DNA from: Rhizobium sp. C4
GTDB lineage: Bacteria > Pseudomonadota > Alphaproteobacteria > Rhizobiales > Rhizobiaceae
Reading direction: 5' to 3'
DNA length: 64,000 bases
NCBI RefSeq assembly: GCF_021026315.1
Contig: NZ_JAJNCX010000009.1
Span: forward strand, 124,001 to 188,000
Part shown: in pieces, positions 8,621 through 16,669 of the stretch
How positions within the stretch are numbered: the first letter of the stretch is position 1
Layout of the letters: each line of letters begins with the position of its first letter
Notes under the pieces: model-generated
What the model was told of the DNA's origin: nothing
Database searches by the model: none
The model's input: only the letters and a program-made list of their open reading frames with translations
Made by a program: the position numbers and the translations under genes

Positions 8621-9042
8621 TGCGGTTTGGCGTGGCGGCGAGGGGGCTCCTGAAGAGGCGCGATGGTGCGGCCGCTGTCGAATTCGCCGTGGTGTTCCCG
8701 CTCTTCGTTCTCGTCATCTTCGGCGGCCTCGCCTTCGGCATGGCGATGCTCAACCTCAATGCGCTGCAATCGGTGGCCACGCAGGGCGCCCGCTGCATTG
8801 CCATTTCGGGTTCGTCCTGCACCACCGCCGTCGCCGGCTGCACCGACACGCCGCAGCAATGCTATATCGAGCAGCTCGCGGTGAAGCAGGGGCTCGTCCG
8901 CCTCAAGGCCAACCATATCACCATCATCCCCACCTACCTCGTCGGCGTGGCAAGCTTCACGCGGGTGCAGATCACCTATCCGATGAGCGTGGCAGGCTAC
9001 AGTTTCTCCATCAGCGCGACCGCGCAGTTTCCGAACGGATAG
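8620..9042 (+). CDS. TadE-like pilus assembly protein (second of two)
   Basis: A 140-residue TadE paralogue translationally coupled to the first by a TGATG overlap. The N-terminal RRDGAAAVEFAVVFPLFVLVIFGGLAFGMAML segment supplies the prepilin-like core. The remainder contains four cysteines (C-x6-C-x6-C and one further) in an alternating hydrophobic/Ser-Thr context. Tad systems use TadE/F/G-like proteins as envelope or pilus-tip components. The gene leads, 5 bp downstream, into the TadG-like gene. Confidence 0.88.
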   Translation: MRFGVAARGLLKRRDGAAAVEFAVVFPLFVLVIFGGLAFGMAMLNLNALQSVATQGARCIAISGSSCTTAVAGCTDTPQQCYIEQLAVKQGLVRLKANHITIIPTYLVGVASFTRVQITYPMSVAGYSFSISATAQFPNG

Positions 9043-9047
9043 CGCCC

Positions 9048-11009
9048 ATGCCCGTGACAAGAGCAATCTCCGTCATGATTTCCGCCACCCTCGCCCAGCT
9101 GCGCCGCCTTTCGGCAGCGCGCGATGGAGCCATGGGGATTGTCGGCGCATTCACGGTCGTGATCCTCATCGCAGTGTCCGCGCTGGCGCTCGAAGCCTCG
9201 CTTCTCTTCGTCAAGAAGGGTGACATGCAGCGCGTGGCAGACCTTGCCAATCTCGCGGCCGCCGGAACCAGCGGCGCCATTGTCAACGGCGCGGCGAGCC
9301 CGCAGGCGGTCGCGACCGCGCAGCAGGTCGCCACCATCAACGGCTATTCGCCGAACATTCTCACGACCAGCGTCACCACCTCCCCGACCCAGGGGCAGCT
9401 GCTGACGACGACCATCGCCAATCCGGTGACGCTGACGCTGGGCCAGATCCTGACGAAGACCGGCTCGGTCTCCGTCAATGCGCTCTCCAGCGCGTCCGTC
9501 GCCTCGGGAGCGGCATCGGGCGATTGCCTGCGCACGCTCACCGGCGCGCTCAACATCTTCAGCAGCGCTGCCGTGAACGGCACCGGCTGCACCGTCGCAT
9601 CAGCCACCTATCTCTATTATTGCAGCAACATGGCGAGCAAGGTTTCGGCCATCGAGATCGCCTATTCGCAGGCCGCAGAACAATACAGCATCTGCTACAA
9701 TGCGCAGCTGACGCCGGGCCTCAGCAGCTTCACCTTCAACAAGACGAGCACCGATCCGCTCACCTCCGACACCCGCATCGCCACGATGAAGAAGCGCCTG
9801 CAGGGCATGTCCAGCTGGCCCTATACCAGCTCGTTCATGAAGCCGCTGACGCCGGCAGCCGTCTTCGGCGGCTCTAGCCTGAACTACACGAACACGACGG
9901 CGACCGTCTCCGGCACCAAATTCTCCTCGCTGACCGCCCAGAACGCCACCGTCACCTTCACCGGCGCGGGCGCTGCCGACACGACCTGCACCAAGCCCGT
10001 GACGATCACCGGCAGCGTCACGCTCTCTGGGAGCACGACGATCGTGCTCGGCAGCGGCTGCTATGTGATCCAGGGTGTGCTGGGCGTGTCCAATGGCGCG
10101 GTGGTCAACGTCGTCCCGGCGGCCGGCGCCAATGTGACCCTCGCCCTGCAGCAATACATCTATAACGGCAATGGCTCGATCACCTTCGGCAACATGCTGT
10201 TCTCGACGGTGGCTTCCATCAACAACGGCAATGGCGGCAACGTCGCCTTCGGCAACGGTCCGTTCTACCTCGGCGGCGGTATCTACAACACGACAGGCAA
10301 CGTCACCTTCGGCAACGGCCCGTTCTATTTCAACACCGGCACGGTCAACAATGGCTCCACCGGCACGATCACCTTCGGCAACGGGCCCTTCTATTTCTAC
10401 TATTGCGGCCTGCTGAATTCCAACGGCACAGTCACGCTCGGCACCGGCGATTTCGAGTTCTACAATGCCAGCATTTCGACCTTCAACAGCTCGAAGACCA
10501 CTTTCGGCAAGGGCAACATGGACCTCTACACCACGCCGCTCTATATCGCCGGCGCGGAATTCACGCTGGGCGGAACCGGCGATGCCGTCAACGGCGCAAG
10601 CTCCATGTTCTTCTACTGGTCGGGCCTGCAGATCGCGTCGGGCAAGTTCACCGCCAACGGCACCTCGATGGGCTTCTGGTATGGCAGCTTCACGCTCTCA
10701 AGCTCAAGTGCGGCAACCATCACAGCCCCGACCTCTGCCGCCCCCACCTATGGCTACCAGAACGTCTTCGCCTATCTCTACGGCGCCAATTTCTCGATCT
10801 ACCAGGGCAATGCCACCGACAGCCTCTCCGGCCTCGTCTACAACCCCGGCAACGACGTCAGCCTCTTCGGCCAGCAGACCAGCACCATCCCCCAGGGCGG
10901 CTGCTTCGCCATCATCGCCGCCACGATCAGCATCTACAACGGGTCCAATGCGGCGCTGAGGGCCTGTGGGACGGGGACGGCGAATACGCAGGCGGTGATG
11001 GCGAATTGA
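9048..11009 (+). CDS. TadG-like protein with C-terminal tandem FGNGPFYF repeats (predicted beta-solenoid)
   Basis: A 653-residue protein. The N-terminal RDGAMGIVGAFTVVILIAVSALALEASLLF is the TadG-type membrane anchor, followed by KKGDMQRVADLANLAAA as in Flp-pilus TadG proteins. In place of the usual von Willebrand-like C-terminus there is a Gly/Asn/Thr/Ser-rich region. Between residues 375 and 550 or so, a unit [ST]-x-[TV]-FGNGPFYF-x2-G recurs about every 20-22 residues. It is clearest in three consecutive copies and decays afterwards (LGTGDFEFY, FGKGNMDLY, LGGTGD). That pattern predicts a right-handed beta-helix or solenoid exposed outside the inner membrane. The ATG used lies 5 bp after the second TadE stop. 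Confidence 0.8.
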   Translation: MPVTRAISVMISATLAQLRRLSAARDGAMGIVGAFTVVILIAVSALALEASLLFVKKGDMQRVADLANLAAAGTSGAIVNGAASPQAVATAQQVATINGYSPNILTTSVTTSPTQGQLLTTTIANPVTLTLGQILTKTGSVSVNALSSASVASGAASGDCLRTLTGALNIFSSAAVNGTGCTVASATYLYYCSNMASKVSAIEIAYSQAAEQYSICYNAQLTPGLSSFTFNKTSTDPLTSDTRIATMKKRLQGMSSWPYTSSFMKPLTPAAVFGGSSLNYTNTTATVSGTKFSSLTAQNATVTFTGAGAADTTCTKPVTITGSVTLSGSTTIVLGSGCYVIQGVLGVSNGAVVNVVPAAGANVTLALQQYIYNGNGSITFGNMLFSTVASINNGNGGNVAFGNGPFYLGGGIYNTTGNVTFGNGPFYFNTGTVNNGSTGTITFGNGPFYFYYCGLLNSNGTVTLGTGDFEFYNASISTFNSSKTTFGKGNMDLYTTPLYIAGAEFTLGGTGDAVNGASSMFFYWSGLQIASGKFTANGTSMGFWYGSFTLSSSSAATITAPTSAAPTYGYQNVFAYLYGANFSIYQGNATDSLSGLVYNPGNDVSLFGQQTSTIPQGGCFAIIAATISIYNGSNAALRACGTGTANTQAVMAN

Positions 11010-11048
11010 GGGTCGCCTTGCGTTGATCTGACTTGCTTTGGAGAGAAA

Positions 11049-11124
11049 TGGTGCCGCTTGCAGGACTCGAACCTGCGACCCCATCATTACGAATGATGTG
11101 CTCTACCACCTGAGCTAAAGCGGC
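11049..11124 (-). tRNA. tRNA-Thr (anticodon CGT)
   Basis: Reading the minus strand, acceptor arm GCCGCTT pairs with AAGCGGC. The D arm is GCTCAGGTGGTAGAGC, the anticodon stem CATCA/TGATG closes loop TTCGTAA (anticodon CGT), and the T arm contains the GGTTCGAGTCC core. A genomically encoded ACCA 3' end is present. All stems are fully paired. It lies between the TadG operon and a DUF1176 gene, with no integrase or att duplication beside it. Confidence 0.97.
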
Positions 11125-11374
11125 ATTCCAGACCGGGAAGGTGATATGCTTCCGGCGTTTCGTGAGGCGCTGATACAGGCAACGCCTTGCAATTTCAAGC
11201 CGGTTTTTCGGTCGCAGCGAGAAAATTCGTGGGGTGTCGGGAAAACGGGCGCCGTCGCGGGGGCGTGCTCCTCCTCGTCGCGGCCAGTTGCGCTGCTGCG
11301 GCGCGCCTGTGTCGCGGCGATGCGTTGCGGGTGGGGGCTGTCCAGGCTCTGCGTCCGCGCGCGATCTGTCGGTC

Positions 11375-12475
11375 TCAGCGCTTGGCTTTCGCCTTCTGTC
11401 CTGCCGTGCCGCCCAGAGGCCATGCGGCCGGCCAGCTTTCGGGGCCGTCGCCATATTTGCCGTCGCAGTCGTCCTTGTCGGTTTCCTTCAGCAGGACAAG
11501 CGCGCGGCCGGCGCCGCCTTCGGAGATCTTCCATTTGTAGAACGATCCGCAATCGCCAAGCCCGCGCCCCTTGAAGAAGGAGGTCATGGTGTCGCTCTTC
11601 TCGTCGTAGTCGAGATTGTAGCCGGTCGTGGAAACGCTCGGGCCATCCTTGGCCATGACGGGAAACTGCACCTGCTCCAGCATCGTTTCCAGCTGGTAGT
11701 AGGCGACGAAGGGAACGTTATAGGCGCCGGGCGCACCGCAGGGGATGACGTAGAGCGCCTCGGTCTCGCTGTAGCGGCGGGTGAATCCGCCAAGGCCGGC
11801 CAGCATGCTTTCGTCCAGCCCGCCACAGGTGGCGTCCTCGTTGGTGAAATTCGTGCGGATCTCGGCAGGCACATCGGTGAACTTGCGGATATCGGTCACC
11901 GGCGGCAGCGGGCTCGGCGGCTTGTCGCCCCTGGAGACCAGCGCATCGGTGTGGCCGACGCGGTTCTGCGTGTCGTCGAGAAAGAGCAGGCTCGCCGCCA
12001 TGCCGTCCAGCGGGATTGTCGCCTTCGTGGTCTGGCCGCCGGCGCGCGCGGTGATGCCGATCGTCTTGCCCTTGCGCAGGGCCTCGACAAGCCCATCCGT
12101 GCCGATATCGCCGGCGAGCCGCCAGGCAGAGGTGTTGGCATCATAGGAAAGCTTGTCGTGCCCGAAGCCCTGCTCCGCCCGGCCGTCGATCGAAAGCGCA
12201 ATCGTCAGGTCTTTCGCCGCTTCGCCGAAGACGTCGCCCGGCAGGCCGATGGCCAGCGTTGCCGGTGTCGCCGGCCCGATTTCGCGCATCACGAAAGCGC
12301 TGGCGCCGGCCTTGTTGTCGGTGTCGTAGAAGCGCAGCTCGCAATTGCGCCCGTTGGTGCAGGAAACCTCCCATTTGCCGAAGCTCTTGAAGGCGCCGGC
12401 AAGGGCAGACGAAAAAGGCGCGGCTGCCAGCGCCGCGCCGATCAGGAACCCTGCCATCCAGTGTCTATGCCGCAT
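11375..12475 (-). CDS. DUF1176-family secreted protein
   Basis: A 366-residue exported protein. The N-terminus MRHRHWMAGFLIGAALAAA is a signal peptide, with likely cleavage after the Ala-rich stretch near residue 27. The mature part matches the DUF1176 pattern: WEVSCTNGRNCEL early, a middle domain with LDDTQNRVGHTDALV, and a C-terminal half with CGAPGAYN, DCGSFYKWKISE and a final WPAAWP motif. Even-numbered cysteines suggest disulfides in the periplasm. Function is unknown. It lies 44 bp downstream of the nitronate monooxygenase gene on the same strand and may be in its transcript. Confidence 0.85.
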   Translation of the reverse strand: MRHRHWMAGFLIGAALAAAPFSSALAGAFKSFGKWEVSCTNGRNCELRFYDTDNKAGASAFVMREIGPATPATLAIGLPGDVFGEAAKDLTIALSIDGRAEQGFGHDKLSYDANTSAWRLAGDIGTDGLVEALRKGKTIGITARAGGQTTKATIPLDGMAASLLFLDDTQNRVGHTDALVSRGDKPPSPLPPVTDIRKFTDVPAEIRTNFTNEDATCGGLDESMLAGLGGFTRRYSETEALYVIPCGAPGAYNVPFVAYYQLETMLEQVQFPVMAKDGPSVSTTGYNLDYDEKSDTMTSFFKGRGLGDCGSFYKWKISEGGAGRALVLLKETDKDDCDGKYGDGPESWPAAWPLGGTAGQKAKAKR

Positions 12476-12519
12476 GCGTCCTGCCTCCCGTTGCGGGCGG
12501 CAGAATAGCAGTGCTTGTC

Positions 12520-13482
12520 TCAACCGCAAATGGACTTCTTCGCGGCGATATATTCCCGCTCCAGCCGGTCGACGAGGGCGGCGGTGGAGGTCACTTCCTT
12601 GACAGCGCCGATGCCCTGGCCGCAGCCCCAGATGTCCTTCCACGCCTTGGCGCCACCGGTGGCGGCCTGGCTGAAATCCATCTTCGACGGATCGGCCTCG
12701 GGCAGATGGTCCGGGTCCATGCCGGAGGCCGCAATCGAGGGCTTCAGGTAGTTGCCGTGCACGCCAGTGAAATAGTTGGAATAGACGATATCGTCGGCAT
12801 TCGAGGCGACGATCATCTCCTTGTAGGCGTCCGCCGCGCGGGCTTCGTGCGTGGCAATGAAGGGCGAGCCGATATAGGCCATGTCCGCGCCCATCGCCTG
12901 CGCGGCAAGGATCGCCCCGCCATTGGCAATCGCGCCGGACAGCAGCAGCGGCCCGTCGAACCATTCGCGGATTTCCTGGATCAGCGCGAAGGGCGAAAGC
13001 TTGCCCGCATGGCCGCCGGCGCCGGTGGCAACCGCGATCAGGCCGTTGGCACCCTTGCGGATTGCCGAATGGGCGTGCCGGTTGTTGATGATGTCATGCA
13101 GCACGATGCCGCCATAGGACTGGATCGCCTGGTTGACCTCCGGCACGGCGCCGAGCGAGGAAATGACGATCGGCACCTTGTATTTGACGCACATCATCAG
13201 GTCGTGCTCGAGACGCTTGTTCGAGGTATGGACGATCTGGTTGACGGCAAAGGGGGCGGCCGGGCGTTCCGGGTTCCGGGCGTTGTGATCGGCCAGTTCC
13301 TCGGTGATCTTGGCCAGCCATTCGTCCAGCTGGGCCTCGGGCCGCGCGTTCAGCGCCGGAAACGAGCCGACCACGCCGGCCTTGCACTGGGCAAGGGTCA
13401 GGTCCGGATGCGAAATGATGAAAAGCGGCGATGCGACCACCGGCAGGCGCAGGTTGTCTTTCAAGATCGGCGGCAGAGCCAT
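12520..13482 (-). CDS. nitronate monooxygenase (2-nitropropane dioxygenase family)
   Basis: A 320-residue FMN-dependent TIM-barrel enzyme oxidising alkyl nitronates such as propionate 3-nitronate. Family motifs: ASPLFIISHPDL near the N-terminus, GVVGSFPALN, the VNQIVHTSNKR region, VATGAGGHAGKLSP (FMN/catalytic-loop histidine), GAIANGGAILAAQAMGADMAYIGSPF and the C-terminal WGCGQGIGAVK. The ATG was preferred over an upstream TTG because GGGAGG sits four bases before it. A 20-bp palindrome lies only 24 bp upstream of the start. The identical core precedes the beta-oxidation operon at the other end of the window. Confidence 0.92.
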   Translation of the reverse strand: MALPPILKDNLRLPVVASPLFIISHPDLTLAQCKAGVVGSFPALNARPEAQLDEWLAKITEELADHNARNPERPAAPFAVNQIVHTSNKRLEHDLMMCVKYKVPIVISSLGAVPEVNQAIQSYGGIVLHDIINNRHAHSAIRKGANGLIAVATGAGGHAGKLSPFALIQEIREWFDGPLLLSGAIANGGAILAAQAMGADMAYIGSPFIATHEARAADAYKEMIVASNADDIVYSNYFTGVHGNYLKPSIAASGMDPDHLPEADPSKMDFSQAATGGAKAWKDIWGCGQGIGAVKEVTSTAALVDRLEREYIAAKKSICG

Positions 13483-13506
13483 GGTTCCTCCCGGCTTGTC
13501 CAATTG

Positions 13507-13526
13507 TGACGTTTACGCAAACGTCA
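13507..13526. promoter_or_regulatory. palindromic operator upstream of nitronate monooxygenase
   Basis: TGACGTTT-ACGC-AAACGTCA: perfect 8-bp arms around an asymmetric 4-bp spacer. The same 20 bases, spacer included, recur before fadE at 60337-60356. On the minus strand the 5' arm reads TTGACG and could serve as a -35 element. The arrangement resembles palindromes described for MerR-family LiuR-type regulators of acyl-CoA metabolism. The regulator itself is not in the window, so its identity is inferred. Confidence 0.7.
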
Positions 13527-13696
13527 ATCATCTAGCAGGTTTTCATTCCGATGAAAATTGAAATATGTGGGGGTGGCAAGCAGCCATAACCGTCGCGATA
13601 GTGGATAAGATGTCACTTGCTATTTTCGCCATGGGTCGTTGTTTAGTAGAGCTTCAGGATTGAAGCGTGCCCTGGTTTTTGCCATGTCGCGTGAAA

Positions 13697-13730
13697 TCGC
13701 GAATGCAGGTTCGATCATGTGCATTCGCGA
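13697..13730. repeat. perfect 11-bp inverted repeat in the leader of the coiled-coil gene
   Basis: TCGCGAATGCA and TGCATTCGCGA are exact inverted copies separated by a 12-bp loop. The structure lies about 76 bp before the TTG start of the next gene. No T-tract follows, so it is not a standard terminator. It may be an operator or an RNA hairpin in the 5' leader. The rest of the 324-bp gap holds the operator at 13507, a minor hairpin near 13767, and no convincing gene. Confidence 0.6.
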
Positions 13731-13806
13731 CTATGGATTTTCGGGCGGGCGGGGGCTGCCGCAGACGGTCTTGAATGACCGCAAGACGCTTTAGGAGCAG
13801 AAGCAT

Positions 13807-15678
13807 TTGAGTCTGGAAACGGCCATCAGAAAGGCTCTCGAGCGGGTGGGTCCGGGCGCCGACCCCGAGCAGCGCGCCCGCGTCTACCAGTCTGCCCGTC
13901 TGGCGCTGGAAAACGGGATGCGCCAGCAGAACATCACCGACCCGGCAACCGCCTCCGAACAGCGCCGCCAGCTCGAGGCCGCGATCAATCGTGTCGAGCG
14001 CGATGCCAAGCTCGACTATATGGAGCACGAGGCGCGCAATCGCGCGGCCCGCGAGACCGCCGAGCGCGAAGAGCGCCGCAAGCGCGAGCTGGAAATGGCC
14101 GAGCAGGCCCGTGCAGAGGCCGAGCAGGCGCGCGAGCGCGCCGAGCGTGCGCGGGAACAGGCAGAGCGCGACGCCGAATTGCGCCGCCGCCGCGACGAGA
14201 TCGACCGCGAGCGCGTTGCCCGCGAACTGGAATATGAGGCGGCGCAGCGGGCGCTGCGCGAGCGCATCGCCGCCCGCGAACAGGCAGCCCGCGAACGCGC
14301 CCTGCAGGAGCGCGAGCAGATGCTCGCCGCCGAGCGCCAGGAAGAAGACTCCCGCCGTCAGGCCGAAGATGCCCGTCGCAATGCCGCCGAACAGTCCGAA
14401 CGCGAGGCCGAAGCCCGCCGCCGCGCACTGGAAGAACAGGCGGAGCGCGAGGAGGCCATCCGCGTCCAGGCCGAGAGAGAACGGCTTGCCCGCGAGCAGG
14501 CGGCCCGTGAATTCGCCGAGCGTCAGGCTGCAGAGCGTGAACGCGAAGCGCAGGCGCGGGAACAGAGCGCCCGCGAAGAGGCTGCCCGGCAGGCTGCCGA
14601 GCGCGAAAGGTTTGTCCGCGAGGAGGCCGAGCGCCGCGTCGCCGAAGAGGAGGCCCGCCGCGCGGCAGATGCCGAACGCACTCGACTGGCGGCAGCGAGG
14701 GCCGAGCATGAGGCGCGCGAGCGGGAGAGCCGGCTGGCTGCTGCATCCGCCGCGTCTGCCATCGGCGGCATGGTGCGCCATGAGAATGCCCCCGCGCGGG
14801 ATCGCGCGCCGTCGCTTGACGACGCGCCGTCCGTCGAGCTGGAGCGTGACAACGGTCCCCGCGAGCCGGTCTTCGATATCATGCCGGAGGTGGAGCGCCG
14901 CGATGAACGCCGCGCGCCGTCCTTCGACATCGAGACGCCGGAGCCGGTCTATGCGGACGATCGCGAGGTCGAGCCGCAGCCCGAAGTCATCCATCTGCCG
15001 CCGGAACGCGCCATCAAGCCGCGCCGCAAGAGCCGCTGGAAGGCCCGCGCCTTCGCCCTCGTCACGCTCGCGGCCTTTGGTGCTGCCGGCTGGTGGTGGG
15101 TCGAAAGCACCGGCCTGACCTTGCCCAAGGCCGTTCGCGACGGTTCTGTTCCCAATCCGCCGCCCAGCGTCAAGGAAGCCGATTTTGACGGCGCCAAGCA
15201 GCTGAAGTCGCTGTCGCGGCAGGGCGGCTATGGCGACGAGTGGACCAAGCTCTTCGAGGCCGGCAAGTCGAAATCCTTCTCCGTCGGTTCGCAGGCAACC
15301 GCGAAGGTCGAGCAGAGCGGCTCCGGACCGTATCTCGCCATCACCTCCGCCACACCGGGCCTTGATGGGTCGGTGTCGATCGAGTTGCCGCAATCGACCA
15401 TCGCCGCCATGCAGGGCAAGACCTCCAACGTCGCCCTCATGCTCGAAGGTGGCGACAAGCCGGTTCAGGTCACCGTCGAATGCGAATTCGGCGGGCTCGG
15501 CAATTGCGGGCGCCACCGCTTCCTGCTGTCGCAGAACAAGACCGACCTGATGTTCGATGTCGAGGTCAAGAGCGGAGGCGCTGCAGAAGGACCCGGCCGG
15601 CTGTTGATCAATGCCGACGCCGGCGGTGAGGGAAACAGCGTCAAGCTCTTCTCGATTCACGTGCTCCCGGGTAGCTGA
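13807..15678 (+). CDS. long coiled-coil single-pass membrane protein, function unknown
   Basis: A 623-residue protein with clear architecture. A short conserved-looking helical head (AIRKALERVGPGADPEQRARVYQ, residues 6-28) leads into a charged Glu/Arg/Ala coiled coil from about 60 to 310, dominated by REQAERE/AERERL-type heptads. An acidic linker with Asp/Glu/Pro-rich repeats (310-400) follows, then a basic stop-transfer patch KPRRKSRWKAR. One membrane helix (about 413-432) leads to a C-terminal periplasmic domain of about 190 residues with two cysteines. Topology predicts the coil in the cytoplasm. The start is TTG behind TAGGAGC. An intrinsic terminator follows, so it is monocistronic. I do not recognise a named family. 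Confidence 0.8.
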   Translation: MSLETAIRKALERVGPGADPEQRARVYQSARLALENGMRQQNITDPATASEQRRQLEAAINRVERDAKLDYMEHEARNRAARETAEREERRKRELEMAEQARAEAEQARERAERAREQAERDAELRRRRDEIDRERVARELEYEAAQRALRERIAAREQAARERALQEREQMLAAERQEEDSRRQAEDARRNAAEQSEREAEARRRALEEQAEREEAIRVQAERERLAREQAAREFAERQAAEREREAQAREQSAREEAARQAAERERFVREEAERRVAEEEARRAADAERTRLAAARAEHEARERESRLAAASAASAIGGMVRHENAPARDRAPSLDDAPSVELERDNGPREPVFDIMPEVERRDERRAPSFDIETPEPVYADDREVEPQPEVIHLPPERAIKPRRKSRWKARAFALVTLAAFGAAGWWWVESTGLTLPKAVRDGSVPNPPPSVKEADFDGAKQLKSLSRQGGYGDEWTKLFEAGKSKSFSVGSQATAKVEQSGSGPYLAITSATPGLDGSVSIELPQSTIAAMQGKTSNVALMLEGGDKPVQVTVECEFGGLGNCGRHRFLLSQNKTDLMFDVEVKSGGAAEGPGRLLINADAGGEGNSVKLFSIHVLPGS

Positions 15679-15706
15679 TCGACCTGAAATTGCATCGATT
15701 GATCGG

Positions 15707-15735
15707 AAAATCCCGCTTGACGGCGGGATTTTTTG
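15707..15735 (+). terminator. intrinsic terminator after the coiled-coil gene
   Basis: A nine-base stem AAATCCCGC/GCGGGATTT with a six-base loop TTGACG runs straight into a T-rich tail (GATTTTTTG). It begins about 28 bp after the stop codon. Confidence 0.85.
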
Positions 15736-15763
15736 TGGTGGAAGCAAATTTTTTTGGACGCCT

Positions 15764-16083
15764 GACTCAGCGTGATTCCACCTTCCGTTACGGTAGGCTG
15801 GGCGGAGTCAAATCCTTCAATGACGTTTCAATAAAGCATTACATTTCAATTGTTTGCAAAATTGATAGCGCGCTGTACGTTGGCGGGGAGTGTTGCCAAA
15901 ATCCCATCAAGTTGGGGAAAAGCGCAGAAAGTGATTCTCGCCGATTCCGCCGACTCTTGCCACAGAGTCACCCACCCTTTAGGTTAACAAATAATTACTA
16001 GATCGCATGCGGCGGAACTAGTCACCACACTGTAAGCGCGTATCCCGGCAGCGGAATCCTTCTGCGGCCTCGGTGGTGGATTC
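15764..16083. promoter_or_regulatory. dense cluster of GANTC (CcrM) methylation sites upstream of gcrA
   Basis: Nine GANTC sites occur in 320 bp, starting at 15764, 15774, 15805, 15933, 15943, 15952, 15965, 16054 and 16079. Four of them fall within 37 bp (15933-15969). Random expectation for GANTC is about one per 256 bp or less in GC-rich DNA. CcrM methylates GANTC, and GcrA acts at methylated promoters in alphaproteobacteria. This 432-bp gap holds no ORF worth calling apart from the terminator at its left edge. Confidence 0.75.
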
Positions 16084-16110
16084 TGCGAGGCACAAGGAGC
16101 GGATTTGACG

Positions 16111-16644
16111 ATGACGATGGGCTGGACAGATGAGCGCGTCGAAAGACTGAAGAAATTGTGGTCCGAAGGTTTGAGCGCCAGCCAGATCGCCGCCCAGCTG
16201 GGTGGCGTGAGCCGCAATGCGGTGATCGGCAAGGTGCATCGCCTTTGCCTGCCGGGTCGTGCCAAGGCGGGCGGTGCAACAGCCGCTCGTCCGGCCAAGC
16301 GCCAGGCAGCAGCAGCGGCCCCCCGCGCTCAGTCTTTCATGCCGCGCACCGTGACCCGCACGGTCACCCGCGCGCAGGGCGCAACCATGCTGAAGGAAGA
16401 GGTCGAGACGGAAGTCTATTACGAGACCGAAGTGCAGCCGGCGTCCAACGTCGTCGTTCCGATCTCGCGCCGCCTGGCGCTGACGGAACTGACCGAGCGC
16501 ACCTGCAAGTGGCCGGTCGGCGACCCGATGAAGGACGACTTCCACTTCTGCGGCAATGACAGCCCGGATAGCTCGCCCTATTGCACCTATCATGCGCGGC
16601 TCGCCTATCAGCCGTCCGCCGAGCGCCGTCGCGCCGGCCGCTGA
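16111..16644 (+). CDS. gcrA: GcrA cell-cycle regulator
   Basis: A 177-residue homologue of the alphaproteobacterial cell-cycle transcription factor GcrA. GcrA binds sigma70-RNA polymerase and stimulates promoters carrying CcrM-methylated GANTC sites. The N-terminal DNA-binding signature is nearly invariant: GWTDERVERLKKLWSEGLSA, then SQIAAQLGGVSRNAVIGKVHRL. A Thr/Ala/Arg-rich linker leads to the C-terminal RNA-polymerase-binding block with TCKWPVGDP, FCGN and YCTYHARLAYQP. The ATG was chosen. A TTG two codons upstream has slightly better spacing to AGGAGC, and another ATG two codons downstream matches the Caulobacter start (M-x-WTDERV). Confidence 0.96.
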   Translation: MTMGWTDERVERLKKLWSEGLSASQIAAQLGGVSRNAVIGKVHRLCLPGRAKAGGATAARPAKRQAAAAAPRAQSFMPRTVTRTVTRAQGATMLKEEVETEVYYETEVQPASNVVVPISRRLALTELTERTCKWPVGDPMKDDFHFCGNDSPDSSPYCTYHARLAYQPSAERRRAGR

Positions 16645-16669
16645 TTTCCGCGAAAGCACAGAACGAAAT

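Noticed and set aside
11041-11130. tRNA-associated integration site
   Set aside because: tRNA-Thr is intact, and no duplicated 3' end, integrase or foreign DNA lies nearby.
11234-12508. 424-codon plus-strand frame over the DUF1176 gene
   Set aside because: No ribosome site or motifs. The minus-strand product has a signal peptide and family motifs.
13600-13608. AGTGGATAA, one mismatch from a DnaA box
   Set aside because: A single near-match without clustering. Expected by chance.
13684-13794. 36-codon ORF just before the coiled-coil gene, overlapping the inverted repeat
   Set aside because: In frame with the next gene but stopped by TAG, no ribosome site, no similarity recognised. Not strong enough to call a leader peptide.
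13654-15747. 697-codon frame antisense to the coiled-coil gene
   Set aside because: The Leu/Phe/Ala-rich translation is the complement of Glu/Arg/Ala heptad codons. It runs through the terminator and lacks a start site.
15982-15996. GTTAAC near ATTAC upstream of gcrA as a CtrA site
   Set aside because: Second half-site is wrong and the spacing does not match TTAA-N7-TTAA. Similar lone GTTAAC half-sites at about 30518 and 60270 were rejected for the same reason.
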